A stretch of DNA of 64,000 nt from Paenalcaligenes sp050487225 (GCF_050487225.1 NZ_JBKQGY010000003.1:310001-374000); one strand, 5' to 3'; counted from the stretch's first letter, positions 40,136-49,787 are shown. Translations and numbers: made by a program. Notes: a model not told the origin generated them from the sequence alone.

Positions 40136-40632
40136 AGAACTTTCTCCATAACGGCACATTACCGTCATCTGACAAAAATCTTATCGTAGCACCAGAAAAG
40201 CAGCCATCCCGCACTTTTTCCTATTTTTGTTATGTTGAGGGGCAAGGCTATTGCGACATGACGATTCGGTATGACTATGGTTTTCCCAATGTGGTTGAGC
40301 CTATTGTTCAATACCCTTCTTTCGCATTACAAACCATACGCTAGCCTTACAAAAACGAAGGGATTAGATCCCCACAGCGAATGTTTATGCGAGTGGCTGG
40401 CTGTGTATGAGAGCCCTATGGTATGAATGTTGGTGGTGAAGTAGGGTACGAGAGATACAGCTCTTGAGAATCAAAAATGTAGGTAGTATCGATTCAATAA
40501 CAACCAGCTCACTCCCACACACTTGGACACTTTCACTAAAGAATTCTTAATGAAATATTCCAAGACACAAATGTGCGTGATATAGTTCGTTCAATACTTG
40601 AACGCAGATCGGACCACATAGGCCCTTGCACC
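40136..40632. other. Intergenic region between crcB and the polysaccharide locus
   Basis: 497 bases between divergent genes. The right end holds a TATAGT -10-like box (40581-40586) and the 17-base palindrome listed separately; a 10-bp palindrome AAGAATTCTT lies near 40539. I find no convincing ops/JUMPstart element and no coding frame with gene-like features. Confidence 0.6.
40588..40604. promoter_or_regulatory. 17-base palindrome, candidate operator of the EPS MarR regulator
   Basis: CGTTCAA (40588-40594) and TTGAACG (40598-40604) are perfect arms around TAC. The element directly follows a TATAGT -10-like box and lies 28 bases before the MarR ATG. This placement suits self-regulation and control of the downstream wbp operon. 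Confidence 0.5.
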
Positions 40633-40989
40633 ATGCTCAATACTGAAAACTCTGCAGTCCAAGAAGAAAGTCACCTCAAGGTACTGCGTTTACTCGAAAA
40701 AAACCCAACTCTCAGCCAACGTGAGCTAGCAGACGCCCTGGGCATTAGCGTAGGTAAAACAAATTACTGTATTAAAGCCTTAGTAGATAAAGGTTTAGTA
40801 AAAATCAACAATTTCCGAAACAACAAAAACAAACTAGTTTATGCTTATTTACTGACGCCAATAGGAATAAGCGAAAGAACAGAGCTAACCATAAAATTCC
40901 TAAAAAGAAAAATGAACGAATATGAAACTTTAAAAGCGGAAATAGAATCCTTACAAGCAGATTTAGAAAAAATCCCACTTAATAAATAA
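40633..40989 (+). CDS. MarR family EPS-associated transcriptional regulator
   Basis: A 118-residue winged-helix regulator of the group found at the head of exopolysaccharide and O-antigen loci. The helix-turn-helix spans about residues 10-60 (LRLLEKNPTLSQRELADALG then VGKTNYCIKALVDKGLVKI), followed by the wing NNKNKLVYAYLLTPIGI. A C-terminal coiled coil (about 80-115) probably dimerises. I chose the ATG at 40633; a start at 40573 would run through the palindrome. It leads the plus-strand run wbpA-wbpI by 22 bases and probably regulates it. Confidence 0.87.
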   Translation: MLNTENSAVQEESHLKVLRLLEKNPTLSQRELADALGISVGKTNYCIKALVDKGLVKINNFRNNKNKLVYAYLLTPIGISERTELTIKFLKRKMNEYETLKAEIESLQADLEKIPLNK

Positions 40990-41011
40990 AACATTACCTT
41001 TATAAAAAACC

Positions 41012-42286
41012 ATGAGAGCAGAAGAAATTTCTTTAGCCGTTATCGGCCTTGGCTATGTTGGCCTCCCTTTGGCTGTAGAATTTGGCAAGAAACGTAATGT
41101 TTTAGGCTTTGATATCAACAGGAAGCGAATTGAAGAACTAAAGAACGGCTCTGATCATACTCTAGAACTCACTAACAGCGAACTAAAACAAGCAACAGGA
41201 CTGCAGTATACAGATGACCTGATGCAGCTAGCACAAGCTAACGTCTATATCGTAACTGTTCCTACGCCCATCAACGAACACAAGCAACCTGATTTAACCC
41301 CCCTAATAAAAGCCAGTGAAACAATAGGGAAAGTTCTAAAAAAAGGGGATATTGTTATCTATGAGTCTACGGTCTATCCTGGCGCAACCGAAGAAGAATG
41401 CATTCCCGTACTAGAACGTATTTCTGGTCTGAAATACCAAACTGACTTCCATGCTGGATATAGCCCCGAACGCATTAATCCCGGCGACAAAGAGCATCGC
41501 GTCAGCACCATAAAAAAAGTCACCTCAGGCTCCTCGCCTGAAATAGCTGATGTTGTTGATTCTCTTTATCAGGAAATCATTGTTGCGGGTACCCATAAAG
41601 CACCTAGCATACGTGTAGCTGAAGCAGCCAAGGTCATTGAAAACACTCAGCGTGATGTCAATATTGCATTGATCAATGAGCTAGCCATTATTTTTAATAA
41701 ATTAGATATAGATACACAAGCTGTACTAGAGGCTGCTGGTACTAAATGGAATTTTCTACCATTCAAACCTGGGCTCGTAGGCGGCCACTGCATAGGTGTA
41801 GATCCTTATTATTTAACACATAAAGCTCAAGCCATAGGCTATCACCCTGAGATTATTTTGGCAGGCCGACGGTTGAACGATGGCATGGGAGCCTATGTAG
41901 CATCCCAACTAGTCAAAAACATGGTCAAACGCCGCATCCAAGTGGATGGCGCACGAGTACTAATAATGGGGCTGACATTCAAAGAAAACTGTCCTGATCT
42001 TCGCAACACGCGCATTATTGATATTTACAAAGAACTACAAGGCTATGGTGTCACAGTGGATGTATGCGACCCATGGGCAGATGCAGACGAAGCAGAAGCA
42101 GAATATGGTATTCGTCCTACTCAAAACATGGTAGAGAAGAACTATGATGCTATCGTTTTAGCGGTAGCTCACCAACAGTTTAAAGATTTAGGAATTCAGG
42201 CCATACGCCGTTTTGGGAAAACTGAACATGTGATTTATGACCTTAAATCCTTGTTTGAACCCGATGAAGTTGAAATACGTTTGTAA
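41012..42286 (+). CDS. wbpA: UDP-N-acetylglucosamine 6-dehydrogenase WbpA
   Basis: A 424-residue NAD-dependent enzyme that oxidises UDP-GlcNAc twice to UDP-GlcNAc-uronic acid, the first step towards UDP-ManNAc3NAcA. The NAD motif is VIGLGYVGLPLAVEFGK near 10-26. The substrate motif is FHAGYSPERINPGD and the catalytic cysteine lies in LVGGHCIGVDPYYL near 260. It is the first enzyme of the plus-strand wbp-like run and is followed 28 bases later by wbpB. TviB and WecC are relatives; context with wbpB, D, E and I settles WbpA. Confidence 0.92.
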   Translation: MRAEEISLAVIGLGYVGLPLAVEFGKKRNVLGFDINRKRIEELKNGSDHTLELTNSELKQATGLQYTDDLMQLAQANVYIVTVPTPINEHKQPDLTPLIKASETIGKVLKKGDIVIYESTVYPGATEEECIPVLERISGLKYQTDFHAGYSPERINPGDKEHRVSTIKKVTSGSSPEIADVVDSLYQEIIVAGTHKAPSIRVAEAAKVIENTQRDVNIALINELAIIFNKLDIDTQAVLEAAGTKWNFLPFKPGLVGGHCIGVDPYYLTHKAQAIGYHPEIILAGRRLNDGMGAYVASQLVKNMVKRRIQVDGARVLIMGLTFKENCPDLRNTRIIDIYKELQGYGVTVDVCDPWADADEAEAEYGIRPTQNMVEKNYDAIVLAVAHQQFKDLGIQAIRRFGKTEHVIYDLKSLFEPDEVEIRL

Positions 42287-42314
42287 TTAATTTTTTCACT
42301 AGATTGAGTAAAGC

Positions 42315-43259
42315 ATGAAAAATTTTGCCATGATAGGGGCCGCTGGTTACATTGCTCCACGCCATATGAAAGCAATTAAAGACACCGGTAATCTTCTAGT
42401 TGCTGCGCTAGATCCAAATGATTCTGTTGGTATTATTGATAGCCACTTTCCAGAGGCTAATTTTTTTACTGAATTTGAACGTTTTGACCGTCATGTCGAC
42501 AAACTGAATCGTTCTAGCGATACCCGAAAAATCGATTACATCGCTATCTGCTCCCCTAACTACCTACATGATTCTCATATGCGCTTTGCGCTACGTTCAG
42601 GTGCGGATGCTATTTGCGAAAAACCTTTAGTACTAAATCCTTGGAACATCGATGGTTTGCAAGAGATTGAAAAAGACACAGGTAAAAAAGTAAACACAAT
42701 TCTGCAATTACGTGTTCACCCCGCTATCATTGCACTAAAAGAAAAAGTCCAAAAACTAGATAAAAACACCAAACACGAAGTAGACCTCACATACATTACC
42801 TCTCGCGGTCACTGGTATCTACAGTCATGGAAGGGTGATGTAAAAAAATCAGGTGGTATTGCTACAAATATTGGTGTTCATTTCTTCGACATGCTTCATT
42901 TCATCTTCGGCGAACTACAAGACAACATTGTCCACCGATCTGACGATACAAAAGCTGCTGGTTATTTAGAGTATGAAAAAGCTCGCGTTCGTTGGTTCCT
43001 ATCTGTAGATGTTGAAGATGTTCCACAAGCTCAACGTGAGGCAGGGCAACGTACTTTCCGTTCTATTACCGTAGATGGGGAAGAAATTGAGTTCTCAGGC
43101 GGCTTTACCGATCTACACACTCGCAGCTATGAAGAGATCCTAGCTGGCCGTGGCTTTGGCTTAGAAGAAAATCGTGTCGCTATCAGTACCGTTGCACATA
43201 TCCGTAATGCACAACTGACTGCATTATCTGGTGACTACCATCCATTTCTTGCAAAATGA
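42315..43259 (+). CDS. wbpB: UDP-GlcNAcA 3-dehydrogenase WbpB (WlbA)
   Basis: A 314-residue Gfo/Idh/MocA oxidoreductase that oxidises C3 of UDP-GlcNAcA to the 3-keto sugar, for transamination by WbpE. The Rossmann start is FAMIGAAGYIAPRHMKAIKD near 4-23, with the catalytic CEKPLVLN near 97-104 and HWYLQSWKGDVKKSGGIATN in the C-domain. The length matches WlbA of Bordetella. Its stop overlaps the wbpD ATG by four bases. Confidence 0.92.
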   Translation: MKNFAMIGAAGYIAPRHMKAIKDTGNLLVAALDPNDSVGIIDSHFPEANFFTEFERFDRHVDKLNRSSDTRKIDYIAICSPNYLHDSHMRFALRSGADAICEKPLVLNPWNIDGLQEIEKDTGKKVNTILQLRVHPAIIALKEKVQKLDKNTKHEVDLTYITSRGHWYLQSWKGDVKKSGGIATNIGVHFFDMLHFIFGELQDNIVHRSDDTKAAGYLEYEKARVRWFLSVDVEDVPQAQREAGQRTFRSITVDGEEIEFSGGFTDLHTRSYEEILAGRGFGLEENRVAISTVAHIRNAQLTALSGDYHPFLAK

Positions 43260-43837
43260 GCTATTACCAACACGAAAGCGCCATCGTCGATGATGGCGCA
43301 CAAATAGGAGAAGGCTCACGCGTATGGCATTTTGTGCACGTATGCGGAGGAGCTCGTATAGGTAAAGGCGTCTCCTTAGGACAGAACGTTTTTGTAGGCA
43401 ACAAGGTCACGATTGGCGACCAATGCAAAATACAGAATAACGTTTCTGTTTATGATAACGTCCATCTAGAGGAAGGGGTTTTCTGCGGCCCAAGCATGGT
43501 ATTTACCAATGTGTATAACCCTCGTTCCCTCATTGAGCGCAAAGATCAATACCGTGACACACATGTCAAGAAAGGGGCTACGCTAGGCGCAAACTGCACC
43601 ATAGTATGTGGTGTCACTATAGGCGAATTTGCATTTATTGGGGCAGGCGCCGTAGTCAACAAGAATGTTCCTGCTTATGCGCTGATGGTTGGCGTACCAG
43701 CTAAACAAATTGGTTGGATGAGTCGATTTGGAGAACAACTAGACTTGCCTTTAAGTGGCGAAGCAGAAGCTATCTGCCAATACACCGGTGCACGCTATTC
43801 CCTGCAAGGCCAAGTCCTTCACGTTATCAACTCCTAA
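43256..43837 (+). CDS. wbpD: UDP-3-amino-GlcNAcA N-acetyltransferase WbpD (WlbB)
   Basis: A 193-residue left-handed beta-helix acetyltransferase of the hexapeptide-repeat family that acetylates the 3-amino group. Repeats such as IGEGSRVWHFVHVCGGARIG, IGDQCKIQNNVSVYDNV and LGANCTIVCGVTIGEFAFIG run through residues 15-150, ending in the cap VPAYALMVGVPAKQIGWMSR. The ATG overlaps the wbpB TGA by four bases. Order wbpB-wbpD-wbpE matches wlbA-B-C of Bordetella. Confidence 0.92.
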   Translation: MSYYQHESAIVDDGAQIGEGSRVWHFVHVCGGARIGKGVSLGQNVFVGNKVTIGDQCKIQNNVSVYDNVHLEEGVFCGPSMVFTNVYNPRSLIERKDQYRDTHVKKGATLGANCTIVCGVTIGEFAFIGAGAVVNKNVPAYALMVGVPAKQIGWMSRFGEQLDLPLSGEAEAICQYTGARYSLQGQVLHVINS

Positions 43838-43873
43838 GCAGCTATTTATACAATACTAAACTGGTCTATCAAA

Positions 43874-44962
43874 ATGCAATTTATTGACTTGGCAGCTCAA
43901 CAAGCCCGTATTAAAGACAAAATTGATGCTGGCATACAGCGCGTCTTAGCGCACGGCAAGTACATTCTTGGCCCAGAAGTTCAAGAGTTTGAAGAAAAAC
44001 TAGTAGCTTATACAGGTTCAAAATACTGCATTACGTGTGCCAACGGTACGGATGCGCTACAAATTGCGTTAATGGCTCTAGGCGTAGGACCAAACGATGA
44101 GGTTATCACCCCCGGTTTTACCTATATCGCCACCGCTGAAACCGTTGCTCTACTAGGGGCTAAGCCTATTTACGTAGATGTAGACCCACAGACTTACAAT
44201 CTAGACCCAACTAAGCTAGAAGCAGCCATTAGCCCTCGCACTAAAGCCATCATCCCGGTTTCTCTCTACGGGCAGTGTGCCGACTTTGATGCTATTAATG
44301 CCATCGCTGCCAAACACAAAATTCCGGTTATTGAGGATGCAGCACAAAGTTTTGGGGCCACCTATAAAGGTAAGAAATCTGGAAATTTGAGCACCATTTC
44401 TTGCACTAGTTTTTTCCCAAGCAAACCACTGGGTTGTTATGGTGATGGCGGCGCTATTTTCACCAATGATGATGAACTGGCCAAAATTATCCGCCAGGTT
44501 GCTAGGCACGGCCAAGATAGACGCTACCATCACGTACGCATAGGCATTAATAGCCGTCTAGACACGATCCAGGCAGCCATTATGCTGCCCAAGCTAGACA
44601 TTCTAGATGAAGAAATGAGCTTAAGAGACAAGGTAGCTAAGCGCTACTCCTCACTATTTAAGCAAGCTGGTATTACAACCACACCGTTCATTGAAAGCTA
44701 TAACACCAGTGCCTGGGCTCAGTACACCATCCAGATAGATAGACGTGATCACGTACAAGCACAACTACAGCAACAAAATATCCCAACGGCGGTTCATTAC
44801 CCTATTCCTTTAAATAAGCAGCCAGCTGTTGCTGATACTACTATCCACTTGCCAGTAGGCGATAGCATTGCAGAACGGGTTATTAGCCTCCCCATGCATC
44901 CTTACATGGATGATGAGTCAATAAGAGTGGTAACAGATGCAATAGTGAATGCTTTGGAATAA
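43874..44962 (+). CDS. wbpE: UDP-3-keto-GlcNAcA aminotransferase WbpE (WlbC)
   Basis: A 362-residue DegT/DnrJ/EryC1 PLP aminotransferase that puts an amino group from glutamate on C3 of the keto sugar. The substrate loop CANGTDALQIALMALGVGP is near 55-73. VIEDAAQSFGATYKGKKSG follows, and the cofactor lysine lies in FFPSKPLGCYGDGG near 182. Length and motifs match WbpE. It follows wbpD by 36 bases. The four products so far convert UDP-GlcNAc to UDP-GlcNAc3NAcA. Confidence 0.93.
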   Translation: MQFIDLAAQQARIKDKIDAGIQRVLAHGKYILGPEVQEFEEKLVAYTGSKYCITCANGTDALQIALMALGVGPNDEVITPGFTYIATAETVALLGAKPIYVDVDPQTYNLDPTKLEAAISPRTKAIIPVSLYGQCADFDAINAIAAKHKIPVIEDAAQSFGATYKGKKSGNLSTISCTSFFPSKPLGCYGDGGAIFTNDDELAKIIRQVARHGQDRRYHHVRIGINSRLDTIQAAIMLPKLDILDEEMSLRDKVAKRYSSLFKQAGITTTPFIESYNTSAWAQYTIQIDRRDHVQAQLQQQNIPTAVHYPIPLNKQPAVADTTIHLPVGDSIAERVISLPMHPYMDDESIRVVTDAIVNALE

Positions 44963-45043
44963 ACCAGTAAATATTTCTTATATTTATAGCTTATTGAGTT
45001 TCATGCATACAAATTTTCAAGATTAGATTTGAGAAATTAAAGA

Positions 45044-46306
45044 TTGATAAAAAGCATCCGAGAAAGAATTCTAGGAAACCAGTTTTTCAGACAAGTGAGT
45101 TTACTCGTCAGTGGTACTGCGATAGGTCAACTTATCACTGTTCTCTCTTTGCCTGTATTAACCCGTATTTATGGCCCTGAATCGTTTGCAATCCTAGCTG
45201 TGTATGTTTCAGCACTATCTCTGCTAACTGTTATAGCAGGGATGTGCTTTGAGTATGCTATTCCTCTTCCTCAGTCTGATCGGATAGCCGCTGCATTGTG
45301 CTCTATTTCTGTAATAAGTGTTTTACTATTTACCATATTAAGCTCAGTTTTCGTGTGGGTTTTACCAGAAGCAATCAACTCATTAACTGATCATAAAATC
45401 CATGATTACCTATGGCTACTTCCAATCGGTATATTCTGTATTGGCATTTATAACTCTTTACAATACTGGTCTACTCGAAAAAGGAAAATCAAACTTATTG
45501 CAAAAACACGTGTTACACAATCAATAATAGGCACGACAATCAAGCTCGGATGCGGTTTTCTTATGAATGGTTGGACAGCAGGCCTCATACTAGGCCAGCT
45601 CATTTCACAAGGATCTGGTTTCTTGAGCCTAGGTCATTCACTATACAAGAATGATTGGACTATTTTCAAAAATTTAAAGTTTAAGCATCTTAGGCTTGCT
45701 GCAAAACGATATGCAAAATTTCCTAAACTGGTTACGTTAGAAAGTTTCTCGAACACTGCGGGAATACAAGTCCCCATCATTCTTATTGCCTACTATGCGG
45801 CAGGGCCTGAGGTTGGCTATCTAATGATAGCTATCCAACTTCTCTCCATTCCTATGAGTTTGATAGGCCGTTCAGTTTCTCAGGTTTACCTAGCTGAGGG
45901 CTCAGACAGATACCATAAAGGGGAGTTAGAAAAATTCACTAAGAGAACAATGCTAAATTTAGCAAAGATCTCTGCTCCACCACTATTACTATTAGCTATA
46001 TTCTCCCCCTTTGCCACCCCAATAATTCTAGGTAATGAATGGGTCAAAACGGGTATTTTGATTACCTGGATGACTCCATGGTTCTTCATGCAGTTCATCA
46101 CATCCCCCGTTTCTACTTCACTCTATATCACTAACAATCAGCTAGCCGCTTTGCTTTTACAAATTGGTGGGCTAGTGCTTAGGGTTGGGTTTGTATTTAT
46201 AGCTGTTATTTATAATAAATCACTAATCCCGGAATTTTATGCCGTTTCTGGATTTGTTTTTTATTTACTATATTTCTTCATTGTCCTGAAATTACTGAAG
46301 AATTAA
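45044..46306 (+). CDS. wzx: Oligosaccharide flippase Wzx
   Basis: A 420-residue membrane protein with about 12 hydrophobic segments and the polysaccharide-flippase opening FRQVSLLVSGTAIGQLITVL and LPVLTRIYGPESFAI near 16-53. It should flip the lipid-linked repeat unit across the inner membrane in Wzx/Wzy-dependent synthesis. The start is a TTG at 45044; there is no ATG in frame near the start of homology. Base composition falls from here on compared with the wbp genes. The symbol rests on topology and context. Confidence 0.82.
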   Translation: MIKSIRERILGNQFFRQVSLLVSGTAIGQLITVLSLPVLTRIYGPESFAILAVYVSALSLLTVIAGMCFEYAIPLPQSDRIAAALCSISVISVLLFTILSSVFVWVLPEAINSLTDHKIHDYLWLLPIGIFCIGIYNSLQYWSTRKRKIKLIAKTRVTQSIIGTTIKLGCGFLMNGWTAGLILGQLISQGSGFLSLGHSLYKNDWTIFKNLKFKHLRLAAKRYAKFPKLVTLESFSNTAGIQVPIILIAYYAAGPEVGYLMIAIQLLSIPMSLIGRSVSQVYLAEGSDRYHKGELEKFTKRTMLNLAKISAPPLLLLAIFSPFATPIILGNEWVKTGILITWMTPWFFMQFITSPVSTSLYITNNQLAALLLQIGGLVLRVGFVFIAVIYNKSLIPEFYAVSGFVFYLLYFFIVLKLLKN

Positions 46307-46317
46307 AAAGGCCTCCC

Positions 46318-47442
46318 ATGAAACCAGACTCTTATAAACAATGCACACGCTGCATAATGGACAACCAGTCAGACAACACTATTACGTTTGATGATAGCGG
46401 TTGTTGCAATTATTGTACAACCGCTTTAGAACTTAAGAATAAAGTATACTTTCCCAATTCCATAGGTCAAGAAAAATTAGAAAAATTATTATCTGCACTT
46501 AAAACAAAAAATAAAGATAATAAATATGATTGCATTATGGGAATCTCTGGTGGCTTAGACTCTTCATATTTAGCATATCTAGGTTCCGTAAAATGGAATC
46601 TACGAATTCTTGCAGTTCATGTAGATGATGGATTTAATACAGAGATTTCAGAACGTAATATTGATAGGATTGGTCAATTTCCAAATTTTGACTTACACAT
46701 AATCAAACCCGATCCTTACCAATATAATGAGCTAATCAAAGCTTATATACGTGCAGGTGTTCCCAATCTTGCGGCTCCGCAAGACAATGTTCTATTTGCC
46801 TGCATTTATAAATTTATGAAGGAAAGTAAGATAAACACTTTTCTCTCTGGTGCAAACTACGCATTAGAATGCATTCTTCAAAGAGGAAATACTCATACAG
46901 CATATGATCTTACCAATCTTAAGGCTATAAATAATAAATTTGGCCATGCAAAAATCGACAAGCTTCCATTAATATCGTCTTTTTCACGAGACCTAAACTC
47001 TTATTTACTAAACATAAAAACCATCAGACCATTAGATCTAATAGATTATAATAAAAATAGTGCAATGCAGAGTTTAATTGACTATTGTGGGTTTGAATAC
47101 TATGGCAGCAAGCATTTGGAAAATGAGTTAACAAAATTTATCCAGCAATATTGGTTCTACAAGAAATTTAATGTTGACAAAAGAACATCTCACCTTTCAA
47201 GCATGATTGTTTCAGGACAAATCACAAGAGAGGATGCATTAAAACAATATGCAATAGATCTTTATGAAGATGAAGATATGGAGAATACCATATCTGCAGT
47301 ACTTAAAAGATTAAACATGTCAAGAGAAGAATTAGATACCATAATCAACTCAGAATCAAAACAGCACACAGACTATCCCGTATCAAATTACCTAAAAATA
47401 CACCCTTATCTATACACTTTTTTCAAAAAAATAAAAAAATAG
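46318..47442 (+). CDS. N-acetyl sugar amidotransferase (WbpG/WbuX family)
   Basis: A 374-residue ATP-pyrophosphatase-type amidotransferase. Zinc-like cysteines lie in QCTRCIMD and CNYC near 8-37. The PP-loop is MGISGGLDSSYLAYLGS near 73-89, followed by VHVDDGFN. In Pseudomonas WbpG, with ammonia from HisH2/HisF2, turns the 3-acetamido group of UDP-ManNAc3NAcA into an acetamidino group. That fits the wbpA-I genes around it, but no hisH/hisF homolog is in the window. PseA and LegG-like relatives are alternatives. The gene is A+T rich and lies 11 bases after wzx. Confidence 0.82.
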   Translation: MKPDSYKQCTRCIMDNQSDNTITFDDSGCCNYCTTALELKNKVYFPNSIGQEKLEKLLSALKTKNKDNKYDCIMGISGGLDSSYLAYLGSVKWNLRILAVHVDDGFNTEISERNIDRIGQFPNFDLHIIKPDPYQYNELIKAYIRAGVPNLAAPQDNVLFACIYKFMKESKINTFLSGANYALECILQRGNTHTAYDLTNLKAINNKFGHAKIDKLPLISSFSRDLNSYLLNIKTIRPLDLIDYNKNSAMQSLIDYCGFEYYGSKHLENELTKFIQQYWFYKKFNVDKRTSHLSSMIVSGQITREDALKQYAIDLYEDEDMENTISAVLKRLNMSREELDTIINSESKQHTDYPVSNYLKIHPYLYTFFKKIKK

Positions 47443-47488
47443 AAATTTCTAAATTTCAAAAAAAGAGAAACAATCGAATTTAAAACAT

Positions 47489-48793
47489 ATGCTTATCCTA
47501 ATACTCATATCTTTCTCGTTTCTCACATACTATTTATGCAAGAAAAAAACCGACTCTTTTCTTTGTTCACCTGACCTCAAAGGCATGGTCTTCTATAGGG
47601 ATTTTTTATTTCTAACAATGATCCCTTATCTTTACTACTATTACACAGGGTCATACAAAGAACATTACATATTAGGCCAGCTAGATTCGGATATCTATTT
47701 TATTTATGCAGCCATATCAGCCACGGTATTCATTTTTTTATTTATCACGTCTTATTCTATATTCTATCCAATCTTCAATGGATTAGCCAAGAGAATTGTT
47801 GCCGACATAAACCATAAAAGATTAATTTTTCTAATATCTATATTAGGTTTAATTTCCTTTATATTAGTTATAACATTCTCTCATAAATATAGGACAGGAT
47901 TATTCTTCATACTTTATAACAGCCAACCATCAGAAGTTGCTGAAACAAGGCACTTTTTAACACAAGGTGGGGGCTGGTTAGCCTTGAATAAAATTTTCAT
48001 GAAATCCTGGATACCAATGCTTGGTTATCTATTCTTCTTCTTATATTTGTCTCATCATAATTTATTCAAATTTTTTCATAAATTCGCTTTTTCAGTAACT
48101 TTATTAGCAGGAATATTAGCCTCAATCTTTTTTCTAGAAAAAGCCGTTATATTTTTCTACTTTTTAGGGTTTCTAGGAATCTATATTTATTCTGGAAGAA
48201 GGTTAAAAAAATATTTACTACCTGCCTTTTTCATATTATCTATAGCCATAGTTTCTACAATGTATCTAATAACATATGGCGATAGAATTATTGATTATTA
48301 CTACCTTAGAGATATTTTAATACATAGAATCAATACTCAATCAGTCGGTAGTGTTATGGCTTATCATTATTTTAATTTGCATGATATAAAAGGAATGTCC
48401 GGAGTTTCTAGTTTATGGGCGGAAATATTCGGAGAAAAATTCTCGAGTCCATACTCTGACCTGATTAAATACTATGTGCCTGAATCCGCTGATACATCTG
48501 GCTCTCTCTCGTCTTTTGTGACTGGGGAAGCATATGGATTGTTTGGTTTATTTGGTATTCTCCTTAGTGGGATTCTAGTTTCAATTTTTTATTCTTTTTT
48601 TGAATCCACAAAAAAATCACCTGTCTTATCTATAATTTTTGTTGGAGTATATGGTTTATATTTCTCCCATGACTATGTTGCATCAAGTTTCTTTGGTTTT
48701 GTTTGGCCAATAGGATTAGCATATAATATATTTCCATTTTTTATAATATTATTACTTTCTATTAATATAAAAAGGCTTAAAAATGAAAAATAA
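47489..48793 (+). CDS. wzy: O-antigen polymerase-like membrane protein (Wzy candidate)
   Basis: A 434-residue, very A+T-rich membrane protein with about 11-12 hydrophobic segments and a larger periplasmic loop around residues 260-330 (YYYLRDILIHRINTQSVGS and SSLWAEIFGEKFSSPYSDL). This plan and the position between the sugar genes fit Wzy, which joins repeat units in the periplasm. Wzy proteins share little sequence, so the call is by topology and context. It overlaps the next glycosyltransferase by 11 bases. Confidence 0.65.
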   Translation: MLILILISFSFLTYYLCKKKTDSFLCSPDLKGMVFYRDFLFLTMIPYLYYYYTGSYKEHYILGQLDSDIYFIYAAISATVFIFLFITSYSIFYPIFNGLAKRIVADINHKRLIFLISILGLISFILVITFSHKYRTGLFFILYNSQPSEVAETRHFLTQGGGWLALNKIFMKSWIPMLGYLFFFLYLSHHNLFKFFHKFAFSVTLLAGILASIFFLEKAVIFFYFLGFLGIYIYSGRRLKKYLLPAFFILSIAIVSTMYLITYGDRIIDYYYLRDILIHRINTQSVGSVMAYHYFNLHDIKGMSGVSSLWAEIFGEKFSSPYSDLIKYYVPESADTSGSLSSFVTGEAYGLFGLFGILLSGILVSIFYSFFESTKKSPVLSIIFVGVYGLYFSHDYVASSFFGFVWPIGLAYNIFPFFIILLLSINIKRLKNEK

Positions 48794-49787
48794 AATATCC
48801 TTTATTTTTGAGCATGGCAATGAAGGCCTGCCTGTAGTTTCTAGAATGCTTGCCTTTAAGGATTATTTTAATAAGAATGACTATTCAGTAGAATTTATTA
48901 ACAAACCAAAAAACTTTCTCACCACTATAAATACAATCCTTAAAATAAAAAAAGACAAAAAGGACCTTATATTTATTTCCATGCCTTCATTCCGAGGTTT
49001 TCTTTATTTCTTTATACCAGGAGTCAAAGTTATATTAGACATCAGGGATGGATGGTCTATAGCTCAAGCAACCGGGTATGGTGGAACAACAGAAAGAAAA
49101 CCTTTTAAGGCGAAGATCACAAAAATAATTGAAAAAATAATTATCAGAAGATCTAAAATAGCAATTACTTGTACTTTAGGACTAAAATTACATTTAGAAA
49201 ACTTATCAAAAAGAAAAATAACTCTGATACCAAATGGAATATTGGATGACGATCATAAGTTATCATCTTTAATTAATGAAGAAAAAAACAAAAATAAAGA
49301 AACAAAAAACAAATCTCTAACATTCACATGCGCAGGTAAATTTTCAGAATACGGTAAAGAAAAGGTAAAAAAACTACTAAATGTCATAATAAATAGATAC
49401 CCACAACAAACAATAACAATTCAACTCATAGGATCAAGTCTTGAAGAGAATGAATGGATATCAAAATACCTGTATACGATATCTATGAATCGAGCAAAAG
49501 TTATCTTCTTACCACGTATGGATAGAAAAAATTTATACAAGACCATTTCAAACTCAGATTTTGGGTTAACTATTATCAGAGATCCTGAGTACGATGTAGG
49601 CACTAAAATTTATGACTATATAGCTTTAGATATTCCAGTTATTAATTATTTTGACGAACCTAATAACTTCACTTCTTACTTTGACTCCTGTTTAGATCTA
49701 AGTTTTGAGAACTCTACAGAGAAACCTGAAATTTTGCGAAGCAAGCTAATATCACAAGCCCTAGATCAGGAAATCCTCAAACTATGA
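48783..49787 (+). CDS. Glycosyltransferase (GT-B, family uncertain)
   Basis: A 334-residue A+T-rich protein that resembles a GT-B glycosyltransferase. The centre reads VILDIRDGWSIAQATGYGG near 92-110. ITLIPNGILDDDH near 150 marks the interdomain linker, and KIYDYIALDIPVINYF near 275-290 is the GT4-style donor loop. It overlaps the Wzy gene by 11 bases and the next GT by four. Sugar specificity cannot be told. Confidence 0.7.
   Translation: MKNKISFIFEHGNEGLPVVSRMLAFKDYFNKNDYSVEFINKPKNFLTTINTILKIKKDKKDLIFISMPSFRGFLYFFIPGVKVILDIRDGWSIAQATGYGGTTERKPFKAKITKIIEKIIIRRSKIAITCTLGLKLHLENLSKRKITLIPNGILDDDHKLSSLINEEKNKNKETKNKSLTFTCAGKFSEYGKEKVKKLLNVIINRYPQQTITIQLIGSSLEENEWISKYLYTISMNRAKVIFLPRMDRKNLYKTISNSDFGLTIIRDPEYDVGTKIYDYIALDIPVINYFDEPNNFTSYFDSCLDLSFENSTEKPEILRSKLISQALDQEILKL

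Noticed and set aside
40136..40260. Fluoride riboswitch before crcB
   Set aside because: I looked for the crcB-motif pattern (GATGG, AACTGCC, CTCCTAC elements) on the minus strand and did not find it.
40440..40500. ops/JUMPstart element of the polysaccharide locus
   Set aside because: The nearest match, GTAGGTAGTAT, agrees with the GGCGGTAGCGT core at only about 7 of 11 positions.
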